64,000 nucleotides of DNA from Aggregatibacter aphrophilus ATCC 33389 (GTDB lineage: Bacteria > Pseudomonadota > Gammaproteobacteria > Enterobacterales > Pasteurellaceae): NCBI RefSeq assembly GCF_900636915.1, contig NZ_LR134327.1, forward strand, positions 1,302,001-1,366,000. Reading direction: 5' to 3'. The notes beneath the pieces are model-generated. The model was not told where the DNA came from, ran no database searches, and saw nothing but the letters and a program-made list of their open reading frames with translations. This document shows positions 1 to 8,844 of this stretch, piece by piece. Position numbers and translations under genes: made by a program. How positions within the stretch are numbered: position 1 is the stretch's first letter; the number at the start of each line of letters is the position of its first letter.

Positions 1-249
1 CAGATTTTCTAACGTTTCTAAGAAATCATCGGCGTTGGCCGGCGGCTCACCGTCACCAAACGAACTGGTGATGACCAATAACAACGTTTGGCTATCCAAC
101 ATGGACGGATGGGTTTCATTTAAACTGCTTACCGAAACGGTATAAGCCTGCAAGAACGGCTGATTGGACAATTCCGTAGCCAAAGCTTGGGCATTGCCGG
201 AATCCGAGCCGTACGCGATATGAACGCGTGAAAGAGGATTGTTGCTCAT
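1..249 (-). CDS. Flavodoxin-domain reductase, N-terminal part (truncated by window edge)
   Basis: The first 83 codons, read leftwards from an ATG at 247-249, run off the window. The residues GSDSGNAQALA near position 14 fit the FMN phosphate-binding loop of flavodoxins, and SSFGDGEPPANADDF near 60-75 fits the second FMN loop. The GEPP form is typical of flavodoxin domains in diflavin reductases such as CysJ or cytochrome P450 reductase, so the full protein may carry a FAD/NADPH reductase module. That part cannot be seen. It lies 73 bp downstream of the PAS gene on the same strand, with a hairpin between them. The flavodoxin fold is well supported; the exact reductase type is not. Confidence 0.7.
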   Translation of the reverse strand, partial: MSNNPLSRVHIAYGSDSGNAQALATELSNQPFLQAYTVSVSSLNETHPSMLDSQTLLLVITSSFGDGEPPANADDFLETLENL

Positions 250-291
250 AGCATTACCTTTGAATATGTGAGAAAAGCTGCAGAAAAGAGA

Positions 292-315
292 AAGCGTGCC
301 GGTGACGACACGCTT
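292..315 (-). terminator. Hairpin between the PAS gene and the flavodoxin-domain gene
   Basis: A 7-bp stem (292-298 with 309-315) and a 10-nt loop lie just after the PAS stop codon. On the minus strand it is followed by a pyrimidine-rich run (TTTCTCTTTTC). It could be a weak terminator or attenuator that lowers transcription of the flavodoxin gene relative to the PAS gene. Confidence 0.45.
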
Positions 316-322
316 GGAGACC

Positions 323-754
323 TTATTTGTCGTAGTAGTCGTCGAATACTTCTTTGGATAATTCAACGGCGTCGAAGTTTTCCATTAAATCATTGATAAC
401 GCGACGCACGCTGATGTAGCCGGTAATTTTTCCTGCGTCATCAAAAATCGGTTGTACCGTGGTATCAACCACATAAATCACACCGCCTTTACCTACGTTC
501 GGAATAACGCCGGTCCAGATTTTACCGGCTTGGATAGTGTCCCACATGTCTTTGTACACCTCTTTTGGCACAGACGGGTGACGCACCAAATTATGCGGTT
601 TGCCCACCAATTCTTCACGAGAATAGCCGGTTAATTTGCAGAAAAGGTCATTTGCGTAGGTGATCACACCTTGTAAATCGGTGGTGGAAATCACGAGGGT
701 GTCGTGGACGGCTTTAAGAATTACATCATCGGAAGGAATGATTTGCTCTGTCAT
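323..754 (-). CDS. Stand-alone Aer-type PAS domain protein
   Basis: A 143-residue protein made almost entirely of one PAS domain (about residues 18-118). It is very close to the N-terminal FAD-binding PAS of the aerotaxis receptor Aer: AND at 34-36, PHNLVRHP at 53-60 and the DMW tryptophan at 71 all match the region that binds FAD in Aer. There is no transmembrane segment, HAMP or methyl-accepting domain, and no output domain; the last 25 residues are acidic and probably helical. Aer senses redox state through FAD, so a cytoplasmic redox/oxygen sensor is likely, but the output is unknown. The downstream flavodoxin-domain gene is a possible partner. Chemotaxis genes are not known in this family, so a role in aerotaxis is unlikely. 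Confidence 0.85.
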   Translation of the reverse strand: MTEQIIPSDDVILKAVHDTLVISTTDLQGVITYANDLFCKLTGYSREELVGKPHNLVRHPSVPKEVYKDMWDTIQAGKIWTGVIPNVGKGGVIYVVDTTVQPIFDDAGKITGYISVRRVINDLMENFDAVELSKEVFDDYYDK

Positions 755-860
755 GGTTAAGCTCCTAGCTATTAATTAATCTCATATTTTGTAAGGGTTT
801 CTTACATACCTAAACTTTCTTTCCTGAAAGGACGTTTAAAATACAGCACCATTCGACATA

Positions 861-875
861 TGTAAATAATTATCA
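861..875. promoter_or_regulatory. Candidate Fur box between the PAS gene and the metallo-hydrolase gene
   Basis: TGTAAATAATTATCA matches the 7-1-7 Fur consensus TGATAATNATTATCA at 12 of 14 defined positions and sits in the divergent intergenic region. The DNA is AT-rich, so a chance match is possible. Confidence 0.25.
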
Positions 876-998
876 TTTTATATTTAAGCTGATAGGATGT
901 CTTTGTATCCACACATGCCGTTGCCGTCGATTCAACAGCGTGGCAAATTTGACATATAATGTGGCCTTCGTCGTAATATCATAAAATTTTAATTCACC

Positions 999-2057
999 AT
1001 GAGACACAAGAAGAAACTGTTTACTTTGGCAGGTATGGCGATGGTAGGTTATTGGTTGTACCCCGACCGTTATCCTGTTTATCCGGAAAGCGATCACTAT
1101 GATCCCAAAACGCAAACTTTTTTTAATGCCGAACCACAACAACCCGTATCCGACATTGTGCGCGCCATGTGGACGCTGGTATTTGATGAACAATCATTGC
1201 ACCCGCCCAAACCATTGCCTATGTTAAAACCGGATTGGGCAAAATTTCTCGCCCCGGCGGAAAAAAGTCGTTTTATGTGGTTCGGGCATTCCACGTTGAT
1301 GATGCGGGTGGGCACGCAAACCATTATTACCGACCCGCTGTTCGGCAAAAGCGCCTCGCCTGTGCCGCTAATGATGACTCGCTTTCAAGACCCGCCGGCC
1401 TGGTTGGAAGAGCTACCGCCCATTGATGTAGTGCTGATTTCCCATAATCATTACGATCATTTGGAACAAGCGAGCGTTGAGAAACTCGCGAAAACGCAAA
1501 GCCATTTTGTGGTGTCGCTTGGCTTGGGGGTAATTTTGCAAAAATGGGGCGTACCGGCAGAACGTATTACCGAGCTGGATTGGTGGCAATCCACTGAACG
1601 CCATGGCGTCCGTTACACCGCGTTGCCGGCACGGCACGATTCGGGGCGTAGTTTGTTGGATCATAACAAAAGCCTGTGGTCGGGCTTTGTGATTCAACAT
1701 CAGGACGAAAGTTTCTATTTTCATGGCGATTCGTCTTACGGCAAACATTTCGATGCCATCGCCGAGCGTTTTAACGGGTTTGATATTGCGTTTATCGAGA
1801 ATGGCCAATATAACGAACGCTGGCCTAATAACCACCTGTTTCCACACCAAACCGCTGAGTTGGCCGCCAAGCTAAAACCGAAACGTTTCATGCCAATTCA
1901 CTGGGCAGCCTATCCGTTGGCATTACATAAATGGAACGAACCGGTATTACAAAGCCTGCCTATTGCCCGCAAGCTGGAAGTTAACCCGCTGACGCCGTTA
2001 ATGGGACAAGTATTTGATGCGGAAACCTTAACTGCAGATTGGTTTGCAGAGGATTAA
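999..2057 (+). CDS. RomA/NAPE-PLD-like metallo-beta-lactamase-fold hydrolase
   Basis: A 352-residue protein with a hydrophobic N-terminal segment (about residues 6-20) that could be a signal anchor. The metallo-beta-lactamase metal motif HNHYDH is at 149-154, preceded by FGHSTLMM (95-102) and TDPLFGK (111-117). Further likely ligands are in ARHDSGR, FHGDSSYG and PIHWAAYPL. The length and the order of motifs fit the RomA / N-acyl-phosphatidylethanolamine phospholipase D-like group rather than true beta-lactamases. The substrate is unknown; lipid or nucleotide phosphodiesters are possible. It is convergent with the tus genes. Confidence 0.8.
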   Translation: MRHKKKLFTLAGMAMVGYWLYPDRYPVYPESDHYDPKTQTFFNAEPQQPVSDIVRAMWTLVFDEQSLHPPKPLPMLKPDWAKFLAPAEKSRFMWFGHSTLMMRVGTQTIITDPLFGKSASPVPLMMTRFQDPPAWLEELPPIDVVLISHNHYDHLEQASVEKLAKTQSHFVVSLGLGVILQKWGVPAERITELDWWQSTERHGVRYTALPARHDSGRSLLDHNKSLWSGFVIQHQDESFYFHGDSSYGKHFDAIAERFNGFDIAFIENGQYNERWPNNHLFPHQTAELAAKLKPKRFMPIHWAAYPLALHKWNEPVLQSLPIARKLEVNPLTPLMGQVFDAETLTADWFAED

Positions 2058-2089
2058 GAAAGGATTAAAGCACGTGAAGAGAGTGTCGA

Positions 2090-2383
2090 TTACAACGCAA
2101 TCTGCGGAGAATATTGCTCGCTGATTGCCACAAAATCCGCCAAAGAAATCGACCGCACTTTTGCGTTTTCAGGTAAAAGTGCAGTTAAATTTCTGGCCAA
2201 AAGATCATTTTCCAACACAAAACAAGGCGCCTGACAACGCGCCAATACATCCGCCTGTTTTATCGCCAATAACACGCCATCTTGCCATAACACAATAGCA
2301 TCTGTAGCGTTGGCGTTACGCACATAAATTTCCAGCGTTTGTTGATCGTAATCGGCTTGTGAGAAGGTATAAAGCATAATCAA
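2090..2383 (-). CDS. tusB: TusB, sulfur relay protein (DsrH family)
   Basis: A 97-residue DsrH-like subunit of the TusBCD heterohexamer, which passes persulfide sulfur from TusA to TusE for 2-thiolation of U34 in tRNA Lys, Glu and Gln. MLYTFSQADYD starts the family fold. The start codon overlaps the end of tusC by 4 nt, a translational-coupling arrangement. In E. coli rpsL follows tusB; here the next gene is an unrelated convergent one, so the link to the str operon is broken. Confidence 0.9.
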   Translation of the reverse strand: MIMLYTFSQADYDQQTLEIYVRNANATDAIVLWQDGVLLAIKQADVLARCQAPCFVLENDLLARNLTALLPENAKVRSISLADFVAISEQYSPQIAL

Positions 2384-2742
2384 AAAGTCAGAATTTTTTC
2401 ACTTTGTTGCAACATCGCCAACAGTTGCGCGCGTGGCAACGGCCGGCAGTCTACTAAGAGATCTTGCGGGGTGAGGCTAAAACGTTGTAATGAATCGGCA
2501 CACACATAACGCTGCTCAATGTCGTATAAATCTAATAGCTTGAAAGCACTGGCGGTGTCTTTTTGCAGAATTTGCTCAGGCTGTTGTTCACGAAGCAGAT
2601 TTAACAGGCCGTCATCGAAGAAAAATACGGCGATTTCCTCTTCTTCACAAAATGCCGTGGCCGCCAATAACGCATCCAATCCCTCGCGGGCGGAAGCGCT
2701 GCCATAAGGCGGATGGCGAAAAATAAATGCCAGTTTACTCAT
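2380..2742 (-). CDS. tusC: TusC, sulfur relay protein (DsrF family)
   Basis: A 120-residue DsrF-like subunit of the TusBCD complex. The N-terminal FIFRHPPYGSASAREGLDAL matches the family, as does VDCRPLPRAQL near 97-107. It overlaps tusD by 4 nt upstream and tusB by 4 nt downstream, so the three subunits should be made in step. It has no catalytic cysteine of its own in the known mechanism; the active one is in TusD. Confidence 0.92.
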   Translation of the reverse strand: MSKLAFIFRHPPYGSASAREGLDALLAATAFCEEEEIAVFFFDDGLLNLLREQQPEQILQKDTASAFKLLDLYDIEQRYVCADSLQRFSLTPQDLLVDCRPLPRAQLLAMLQQSEKILTF

Positions 2743-3116
2743 AGGGTAATTACTCGATCGGCGCGGAGCAAGGCTTGGCTAAATTCGCCCAAACCGGCCA
2801 GCTGAAAAACGTTCGCTAAATTGACCGCACTTTTATCGGCGGCAGAGGCTTCATCCACCACACCACGTCGTTGCGCGGCAGCAACGCATAAATGCAACGG
2901 CACATTGTGTCGGCGGGCAAAATCCTGCCATGCGTTTACCAAATTAAATTCATCGTTGGCGGGATACGCCAAAGCGTTGCCGTTACTGATTCCTTCTTGA
3001 TAAAAAAAGATTTGGCAAATTCGGTGTTTTTGCACCAGTTCCTGCGCCAATTGATACGCCAGAAACGCCCCTTGGCTACCGTACACCGGCTGCTTTACCA
3101 CCAACACATAATCCAT
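2739..3116 (-). CDS. tusD: TusD, sulfur relay protein (DsrE family, catalytic cysteine)
   Basis: A 125-residue DsrE-like subunit of TusBCD. Cys77 in LHLCVAAAQRRGV corresponds to the sulfur-accepting Cys78 of E. coli TusD. VVKQPVYGSQGAFLAYQLA at the N-terminus is the usual start of the fold. The gene begins 3 nt after the upstream regulator's stop, giving a yheO-tusD-tusC-tusB operon as in E. coli. Confidence 0.94.
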   Translation of the reverse strand: MDYVLVVKQPVYGSQGAFLAYQLAQELVQKHRICQIFFYQEGISNGNALAYPANDEFNLVNAWQDFARRHNVPLHLCVAAAQRRGVVDEASAADKSAVNLANVFQLAGLGEFSQALLRADRVITL

Positions 3117-3119
3117 GAG

Positions 3120-3788
3120 TTACTCGTCTTGATCTTGTTTAATTTGGCGAATGTATAAATACACGGTATGGCGTGAAATATCCAAACGCTCTGCCACCAA
3201 ATTAATCGCGTCTTTAATGTCAAAAATGCCTTTTTCATATAAAGACATCACGATTTGGCGATTTTTGTTATTGTTCGCCACCATCCGATCGGAGGTGATT
3301 TCCTCAATGGTTTTTTCTACCGTTTGCACCACCAGATCTTCCACCGAGCTGGCAAAATTCACTGCGGATGTCTCGCCATGATCGGTTGCAGGCATAAAAT
3401 TTTGCAAGAATTGCGACACCGGCACGTCCAAATTAATGTTAATACAAAGCAGGCCGATAATGCGTTGAGTGCTGTTACGAATGGCGATCGTCACCGACTT
3501 CATCAAGCCGCTGCTTTTTTTCGCACGGGTAAAATAAGGTTTGCTAACGCTTTCCGATTTCATATTGTGTAATGAACGTAAAGCGAAATCCGTCATGGGC
3601 GAACCCACTTGTCGATTGGTATTGTGTCCGTTGGCAATATAAATGGCGGAATGCTCTAAATCTTCAAAGGAATGCAGAACAATCTCGCAATGTTGACCGA
3701 TAAGCGCACTGACGCCGTCAACCACGGCAATATACGAATTTAAAATCGTGCGATCTTCATCGGTAAAAGGTCGTTTATCCGTTAACAT
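3120..3788 (-). CDS. YheO-type transcriptional regulator (PAS-like plus HTH)
   Basis: A 222-residue member of the YheO family. Residues about 15-130 are the YheO PAS-like sensory domain (LIGQHCEIVLHSFEDLEHSAI; TIAIRNSTQRIIGLLCININ). The C-terminal third holds a helix-turn-helix (KGIFDIKDAINLVAERLD followed by ISRHTVYLYIRQ). It lies directly upstream of tusDCB, as yheO does in E. coli. The ligand is unknown; the related DauR regulates D-arginine use. The association with the sulfur relay may be no more than co-transcription. Confidence 0.88.
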   Translation of the reverse strand: MLTDKRPFTDEDRTILNSYIAVVDGVSALIGQHCEIVLHSFEDLEHSAIYIANGHNTNRQVGSPMTDFALRSLHNMKSESVSKPYFTRAKKSSGLMKSVTIAIRNSTQRIIGLLCININLDVPVSQFLQNFMPATDHGETSAVNFASSVEDLVVQTVEKTIEEITSDRMVANNNKNRQIVMSLYEKGIFDIKDAINLVAERLDISRHTVYLYIRQIKQDQDE

Positions 3789-3820
3789 GAAAGAGCATAT
3801 TTATTTTTATTCATATAAAT

Positions 3821-3856
3821 GACCGCACTTTCGCCACGAAGTCATAAAGTGCGGTC
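3821..3856. repeat. Inverted pair of uptake signal sequences between yheO and fkpA
   Basis: GACCGCACTTT at 3821-3831 and its exact complement at 3846-3856 form an 11-bp stem with a 14-nt loop. A T-run follows on the plus strand (3857-3862), but both flanking genes run on the minus strand. As a terminator for fkpA, its tail in the useful direction (ATTTATAT) is only moderately U-rich. Confidence 0.75.
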
Positions 3857-3866
3857 GTTTTTTCTA

Positions 3867-4595
3867 TTATTTTTTCGCCGGAACCACGTCTAATACTTCA
3901 ACATCGAAATACAACGTAGAGTGAGGAGGGATTTTATCGCCTGCGCCGTCTTCACCGTAAGCTAAATCCGCCGGCAGAACCAATTCAATTTTGCCGCCTT
4001 TTTTCACCAATTGCAGGCCTTCGGTCCAGCCTTTAATCACTTGATTCAATGGGAATTCAGCCGGTGTGCCGCGCTCACGTGAGCTATCAAACACCGTGCC
4101 ATCCGGCAATTTACCGGTGTAATGCACTTTCACCGTATCGGTAGCTTTAATCGGGTCACCGGAACCGGCTTTCTCAACACGATACAACAAACCTGATGCG
4201 GTTTTCTTCACGCCATCTTTTTTAGCGAATTCAGCGGCAAATTTACTGCCTTCTTCTTCCGCTTTTTTCACTGCGGCGGCCGCTCTTTTTTCGCTTTCCG
4301 CTCTTAATTTATTGTCGATACCTTGTAGCGCAGTTGCAACTTCCTTATTGCCTTCCAATTGCACTTTGCCGTTTAGCACATCGGAAATTCCTGCAATAAC
4401 TTTGGCATTGTCATAATCAATTACGCCTTTTTGCGCTTTAATTAAGCCTTGTAAATCCGTACCGAATAGCACGCCTACTGCGTAAGAAGAGTCTTCATTG
4501 AATTTTGCGTCGGTTTTACCTTCTGCAAAAACGTTTGTAGAAACAACCGCACTTAACATCAGTGCAACAGTAGAAATTTTCTGAATTTTTAACAT
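3867..4595 (-). CDS. fkpA: FkpA, periplasmic FKBP-type peptidyl-prolyl isomerase
   Basis: A 242-residue exported isomerase/chaperone. Residues 1-24 (ending NVFA) are a Sec signal peptide. A helical dimerisation domain follows, rich in Lys, Ala and Glu to about 125. The FKBP domain runs from about 140 to 238, with KVHYTGKLPDGTVFDSS, the EFPLNQVIKGW segment and LAYGEDGAG. It catalyses proline isomerisation and prevents aggregation of envelope proteins. It is divergent from slyX, the E. coli arrangement. Confidence 0.95.
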   Translation of the reverse strand: MLKIQKISTVALMLSAVVSTNVFAEGKTDAKFNEDSSYAVGVLFGTDLQGLIKAQKGVIDYDNAKVIAGISDVLNGKVQLEGNKEVATALQGIDNKLRAESEKRAAAAVKKAEEEGSKFAAEFAKKDGVKKTASGLLYRVEKAGSGDPIKATDTVKVHYTGKLPDGTVFDSSRERGTPAEFPLNQVIKGWTEGLQLVKKGGKIELVLPADLAYGEDGAGDKIPPHSTLYFDVEVLDVVPAKK

Positions 4596-4683
4596 TGTGT
4601 TCGATCCTTTATAATGAGTGAAACAAGCGTTGGATAGGGTAAAACGGATTCAACAAATTCACAACAGTTATTTAGGAATTATT

Positions 4684-4905
4684 ATGTCAATTCAACAAAA
4701 TTTAGAGCAACGAATTGCCGAATTGGAAATGAAATCCGCCTTTCAAGAAATGGCGATAGAAGAATTAAATCAATCACTTATAGAACAACAATTTCTGATC
4801 GACAAAATGCAGGTGCAGCTGCGTTATTTGGTCAACAAGCTCAAAGATATGCAACCTTCCAACATCGCCAGCCAAGCCGAAGAAACCCCACCTCCGCATT
4901 ATTAA
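4684..4905 (+). CDS. slyX: SlyX family coiled-coil protein
   Basis: A 73-residue protein read from the ATG at 4684, which follows a TTTAGGAATT ribosome site. An in-frame start further upstream at 4618 has no such support. The sequence is almost all one coiled coil ([20 protein letters not shown] then LNQSLIEQQ), with a short tail ending PPPHY, which is typical of SlyX. The function is not established in any species. Divergence from fkpA is conserved with enterobacteria. Confidence 0.9.
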   Translation: MSIQQNLEQRIAELEMKSAFQEMAIEELNQSLIEQQFLIDKMQVQLRYLVNKLKDMQPSNIASQAEETPPPHY

Positions 4906-5084
4906 TCAAAAAGTACGGTCAGAATTAGTAATAAAAAAACAATAAATTATGACACTCATATCCTTTCATAGAAACAAGATCGCTCAATGAAAATCTATGG
5001 AGATTTCGTTGTCAAAAGCCTTGAATATTGACTTCTTCCGCTTGCGTAGTAATATGCTCACACGTTTAATTACAGGCCTTTTTT

Positions 5085-6380
5085 ATGCTAGCGTTTTCAC
5101 ATCAGGAACATATTGAATCCTATTATTTCGTCACCCGTAATCAACATTTCGAGTTACCTCCATTAAATCAAAAAGAATCTGCCGATGTATGTGTCGTCGG
5201 GGCGGGCTTCTTCGGTTTATCTACCGCGTTAGAACTTGCTGAACAAGGCAAAAGCGTGATTGTGCTGGAAGGCGCGAGGGTAGGCTTCGGCGCATCTGGA
5301 CGCAGCGGTGGTCAAGCAATTAATGGATTTGAAGACGGCATTGATGAATATGTTGAACAAGTGGGCTTAGAAACTGCTCGCAAGCTGTGGCAAATGTCAC
5401 TGGAAGCTATTGATATTATCGACGAGCGCATTACGAAATATGGCATTCAATGCGATTGGAAGAAAGGCTATGCGACGTTGGCGTTAAATGCGCGCCGCAT
5501 GGAAGATTTAATCGCTATTGAGAAGGCAAGCCACGAGATTTTTGGCTATAAAAATATGCAACTATGGGACAAGGCAAAGCTAGAGCAACACCTTGGCAGC
5601 AAAATTTATTGTGGCGCCTTGTATGACAGCAATTCCGGACATTTGCATCCGCTCAATTATTGCTTAGGTTTAGCAAAAGCTTGTTTGGATTTTGGGGTAC
5701 GCATTTATGAACAATCGCCCGTCATAGATTTACGTGAAAAAGCGACAGAAATTGAAGTCATTACGGATAAGAGCATGGTTGTCGCCAAAGATGTGGTGTT
5801 GGCGACCAACGCCTATATTGCTTCAATGCCGAAAAGCATTCATCATGGCATTGCACGCAAAATTCTACCGGTAGAAAGTTTTATAATTGCCACCGAACCG
5901 CTGGATCAAGCTACCGCCGATTCAGTAATTAACAACGGTATGTCCGTATGCGACAGCAATTATCTACTGGATTATTATCGTTTAAGCGCCGACAATCGTT
6001 TACTGTTTGGTAGCGATTCTAGCTCAAAGAAAAATATGATTGAGGTGATGCGCTACAATATGTTGCGCGTTTTTCCACAGTTGGAAAATGTTAAAATTGA
6101 TTACGGCTGGGGCGGCCCTATCGACATGACGATCAACTCCAACCCGCACTTTGGACGGATTTCACCGCATATTTATTTCGCCCATGGTTATTCCGGGCAC
6201 GGTGTGGCACTCACCGGTTTGGCTGGGAGGGTTGTCGCAGAAGCTATTTTAGGCAACGACGAACGCTTAGCAACCTTCAGTAAATTAAAAGTGCCTTCAG
6301 TGTTCGGCGGTAAATTAGTGAAGAGCCTCGCATTAAAAATCGGCGTTAACTATTATCGTTTTTTAGATAAATATCGTTGA
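5085..6380 (+). CDS. FAD-dependent amine oxidoreductase, PuuB-like (DadA/DAO family)
   Basis: A 431-residue flavoprotein with a Rossmann FAD motif, VVGAGFFGLSTALELAEQGK, at about 37-56, then GFGASGRSGGQ. It aligns through its whole length with E. coli PuuB, gamma-glutamylputrescine oxidase: shared blocks include NYLLDYYRLSADNRLLFG, FPQLENVKIDYGWGG and YFAHGYSGHGVALTGLAGR. It should oxidise a primary amine or N-substituted amino acid to an aldehyde with release of hydrogen peroxide. No other puu gene is nearby. The next genes are an amino acid ABC transporter 123 bp downstream, so the substrate may be imported by that system. The exact substrate is unproven. Confidence 0.82.
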   Translation: MLAFSHQEHIESYYFVTRNQHFELPPLNQKESADVCVVGAGFFGLSTALELAEQGKSVIVLEGARVGFGASGRSGGQAINGFEDGIDEYVEQVGLETARKLWQMSLEAIDIIDERITKYGIQCDWKKGYATLALNARRMEDLIAIEKASHEIFGYKNMQLWDKAKLEQHLGSKIYCGALYDSNSGHLHPLNYCLGLAKACLDFGVRIYEQSPVIDLREKATEIEVITDKSMVVAKDVVLATNAYIASMPKSIHHGIARKILPVESFIIATEPLDQATADSVINNGMSVCDSNYLLDYYRLSADNRLLFGSDSSSKKNMIEVMRYNMLRVFPQLENVKIDYGWGGPIDMTINSNPHFGRISPHIYFAHGYSGHGVALTGLAGRVVAEAILGNDERLATFSKLKVPSVFGGKLVKSLALKIGVNYYRFLDKYR

Positions 6381-6503
6381 TTAAGAAACCATCAAATTTT
6401 ATTTCTTTTAGTTATAAACTAGAGAAAACAATTATTTTGTTTCCTAAAAATTTACTGCAATAATCCACCGCACTTTTAACTTTGTTAAACAAAAGGAAAC
6501 TTT

Positions 6504-7283
6504 ATGAAAAAATCTCTTTTGGCGAAAGCTTTATTGTTATCCGGCTTAGCTTTAGGTATTGCTACTCAAGCCATGGCAGGTGAAATTTCTGATCGTGTAG
6601 AAAAAACTAAAACCTTGTTAGTGGGTACGGAAGGCACTTATGCACCGTTCACCTTCCACGATGACAGTGGTAAATTAACCGGCTTTGACGTGGAAGTGAT
6701 TGAAGCAGTGGCACAACGTTTAGGCTTAACAATTCAATTTAACGAAACCCAGTGGGATTCCATGTACGCGGGTTTAAACGCCAAGCGTTTCGACTTAATC
6801 GCCAACCAAACCAATCCAAGCCCGGAACGTTTGAAAAAATACCTTTACACCGCGCCGTATAACTATTCCACCGCCGTTATCGTGACCAAAGAAGGCGACG
6901 ACAGCATTAAAACCTTTGAAGATTTAAAAGGCAAAAAAGCGGCACAATCCTTAACCAGCAACTACGGCAAAATCGCCAAAGCCAATGGTGCAGAATTAAT
7001 CGTGGTGGACGGTTTAGCACAAGCCTTAAAATTAATTACGCAAGATCGCGCCGAAACGACAGTAAACGACCAACTTGCAGTGTTAGATTATTTCAAAAAA
7101 CAACCAAATTCCGGTTTGAAAATAGCCGTAAAACGTGAGGAAAAAGTGCCTTCCGGCTTTGCAGTATTAAAAGGTGAAGAACCTTTGGTAGAAAAAATTA
7201 ACCAAGCGTTGGAAGAATTAAGAAAAGACGGTACCTTAAAACAAATTTCAATCAAATGGTTTGGCGATGACATTACTCAATAA
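6504..7283 (+). CDS. Amino acid ABC transporter substrate-binding protein (cystine family)
   Basis: A 259-residue periplasmic binding protein (family 3). The signal peptide ends at AMAG (about residue 25). The mature domain starts [20 protein letters not shown], the hallmark of polar amino acid binders, and carries [15 protein letters not shown] and the ligand region [15 protein letters not shown]. FliY/TcyA-type cystine binders are the closest recalled relatives. The permease begins inside its last codons, so the three genes form one operon. Confidence 0.88.
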   Translation: MKKSLLAKALLLSGLALGIATQAMAGEISDRVEKTKTLLVGTEGTYAPFTFHDDSGKLTGFDVEVIEAVAQRLGLTIQFNETQWDSMYAGLNAKRFDLIANQTNPSPERLKKYLYTAPYNYSTAVIVTKEGDDSIKTFEDLKGKKAAQSLTSNYGKIAKANGAELIVVDGLAQALKLITQDRAETTVNDQLAVLDYFKKQPNSGLKIAVKREEKVPSGFAVLKGEEPLVEKINQALEELRKDGTLKQISIKWFGDDITQ

Positions 7284-7983
7284 TTTCCTTGCCTCCCTTC
7301 CTTTTATGAATGCAGAAAGAGCTGATGAAATCATCAGCTCTTTTTGGCCTATGATGGAAGCCGCAATTGATAAAACTATTCCGCTGGCGGTGATTTCTTT
7401 CTTTGCCGGGGTGTTTATCGCGTTAATAGTAGCCTTGATTCGCATTGTGGAAAAGCCGAATATCGGTATTCGCTTATTGCAAATTCTTTGCCGCATTTAT
7501 GTCTCCACCATTCGCGGCACGCCGATGTTGGTACAGATTTTCATTATTTTCTACGGGTTACCGGAAGTAGGCATTAAACTCGATCCCTTCCCAACGGCGG
7601 TTATCGCCTTTTCCATTAACATCGGCGCTTATGCTTCGGAAACCATTCGTGCGGCGATTTTATCCATTCCGAAAGGACAGTGGGAAGCATCCTATTCCAT
7701 TGGCATGAATTATTATCAAACCTTCACCCGCACTATCATGCCACAGGCCTTGCGCGTATCCGTGCCACCGTTGGCAAATACTTTTATCAGCAACGTGAAA
7801 GATACTTCTTTGGCGTCGTTGGTGTTGGTGACGGAAATGTTTCGCGTAGCGCAAAACATCACCGCGGAGAACTATGAATTTATTATGATTTATAGCGAGG
7901 CAGCGCTGATTTACTGGTGCATTTGTTTGATTTTATCCTTCGCCCAAGACCGTTTGGAAAAACGGCTTTCCCGCCATTTATAA
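7267..7983 (+). CDS. Amino acid ABC transporter permease (HisM/GlnP family)
   Basis: A membrane protein of about 238 residues with roughly five transmembrane helices. The EAA loop near 165-185 is represented by [20 protein letters not shown], the contact for the ATPase. [20 protein letters not shown] is the family signature for polar amino acid permeases. The ATG at 7267 overlaps the binding-protein gene by 17 nt; a TTG at 7261 in the same frame is the alternative. A single permease gene implies a homodimer. Confidence 0.86.
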   Translation: MTLLNNFLASLPFMNAERADEIISSFWPMMEAAIDKTIPLAVISFFAGVFIALIVALIRIVEKPNIGIRLLQILCRIYVSTIRGTPMLVQIFIIFYGLPEVGIKLDPFPTAVIAFSINIGAYASETIRAAILSIPKGQWEASYSIGMNYYQTFTRTIMPQALRVSVPPLANTFISNVKDTSLASLVLVTEMFRVAQNITAENYEFIMIYSEAALIYWCICLILSFAQDRLEKRLSRHL

Positions 7984-7995
7984 ACAGGAGGTAGC

Positions 7996-8763
7996 ATGTT
8001 AGAAGTACGTAATCTTCACAAAACTTTCAACGGCAACCCTGTGTTGAAGAGTGTGGATTTCGATATTCAAAAAGGTGAAGTGGTGGCGATTCTCGGCCCT
8101 TCCGGCTCGGGCAAAACCACCTTTTTGCGCTGTTTAAACTTATTAGAGCATCCTGAGCTTGGCACGTTACGCTTTTGTGACGGCAGTTTAACGCTAGATT
8201 TCTCTCACAGAATCAGCAAAGCAGACGAACTGGCATTGCGTCGTCGCTCATCTATGGTGTTTCAGCAATACAATTTGTTCCCTCATCGCACCGCACTTGA
8301 AAATGTGATGGAAGGCATGGTTGTAGTACAAAAGAAAAGCAAAGTAGAAGCGAAACAACGCGCGATGGAATTGCTGACTAAAGTCGGTTTAAAAGACAAA
8401 ATGCACTTATATCCGTCACAACTCTCCGGCGGTCAACAACAACGAGTAGGAATTGCCCGAGCTTTGGCAGTACAACCGGACATTATTCTACTGGATGAAC
8501 CCACCTCAGCATTAGATCCGGAATTGGTAGGTGAAGTGCTACAAACCCTAAAACTGCTGGCACAAGAAGGCTGGACAATGATTATCGTCACCCATGAAAT
8601 GCAATTTGCCCGCGATGTAGCAGATCGTGTAATTTTGATGGCAAACGGCAACGTTGTAGAACAAAACAGCGCCCGTGAGTTTTTTGAAAATCCGCAACAT
8701 GAACGCACCAAACAATTCTTGTTACAGGCCAAAATACCGGTGTGTGTGGAATATCAGATTTAG
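7996..8763 (+). CDS. Amino acid ABC transporter ATP-binding protein
   Basis: A 255-residue ATPase with Walker A GPSGSGKTT (about 34-42), signature LSGGQQQRVGIARALA, Walker B IILLDEPTSALDP and switch histidine in VTHEM. It belongs to the GlnQ/HisP/TcyC group of polar amino acid importers. A good ribosome site (AGGAGGT) precedes the ATG, 12 nt after the permease stop. It completes a binding protein-permease-ATPase operon. Confidence 0.92.
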   Translation: MLEVRNLHKTFNGNPVLKSVDFDIQKGEVVAILGPSGSGKTTFLRCLNLLEHPELGTLRFCDGSLTLDFSHRISKADELALRRRSSMVFQQYNLFPHRTALENVMEGMVVVQKKSKVEAKQRAMELLTKVGLKDKMHLYPSQLSGGQQQRVGIARALAVQPDIILLDEPTSALDPELVGEVLQTLKLLAQEGWTMIIVTHEMQFARDVADRVILMANGNVVEQNSAREFFENPQHERTKQFLLQAKIPVCVEYQI

Positions 8764-8844
8764 TCGATTCACCTCTACAGAAAATAGGGAGAATCTAACG
8801 TTTCGAATGTGTGTGAGCGATGAAAACCAAGGCCATTACCCTGC

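Noticed and set aside
1413..1850. A 145-codon minus-strand frame opposite the metallo-hydrolase gene
   Set aside because: It is fully inside a well-supported gene with catalytic motifs; shadow frame.
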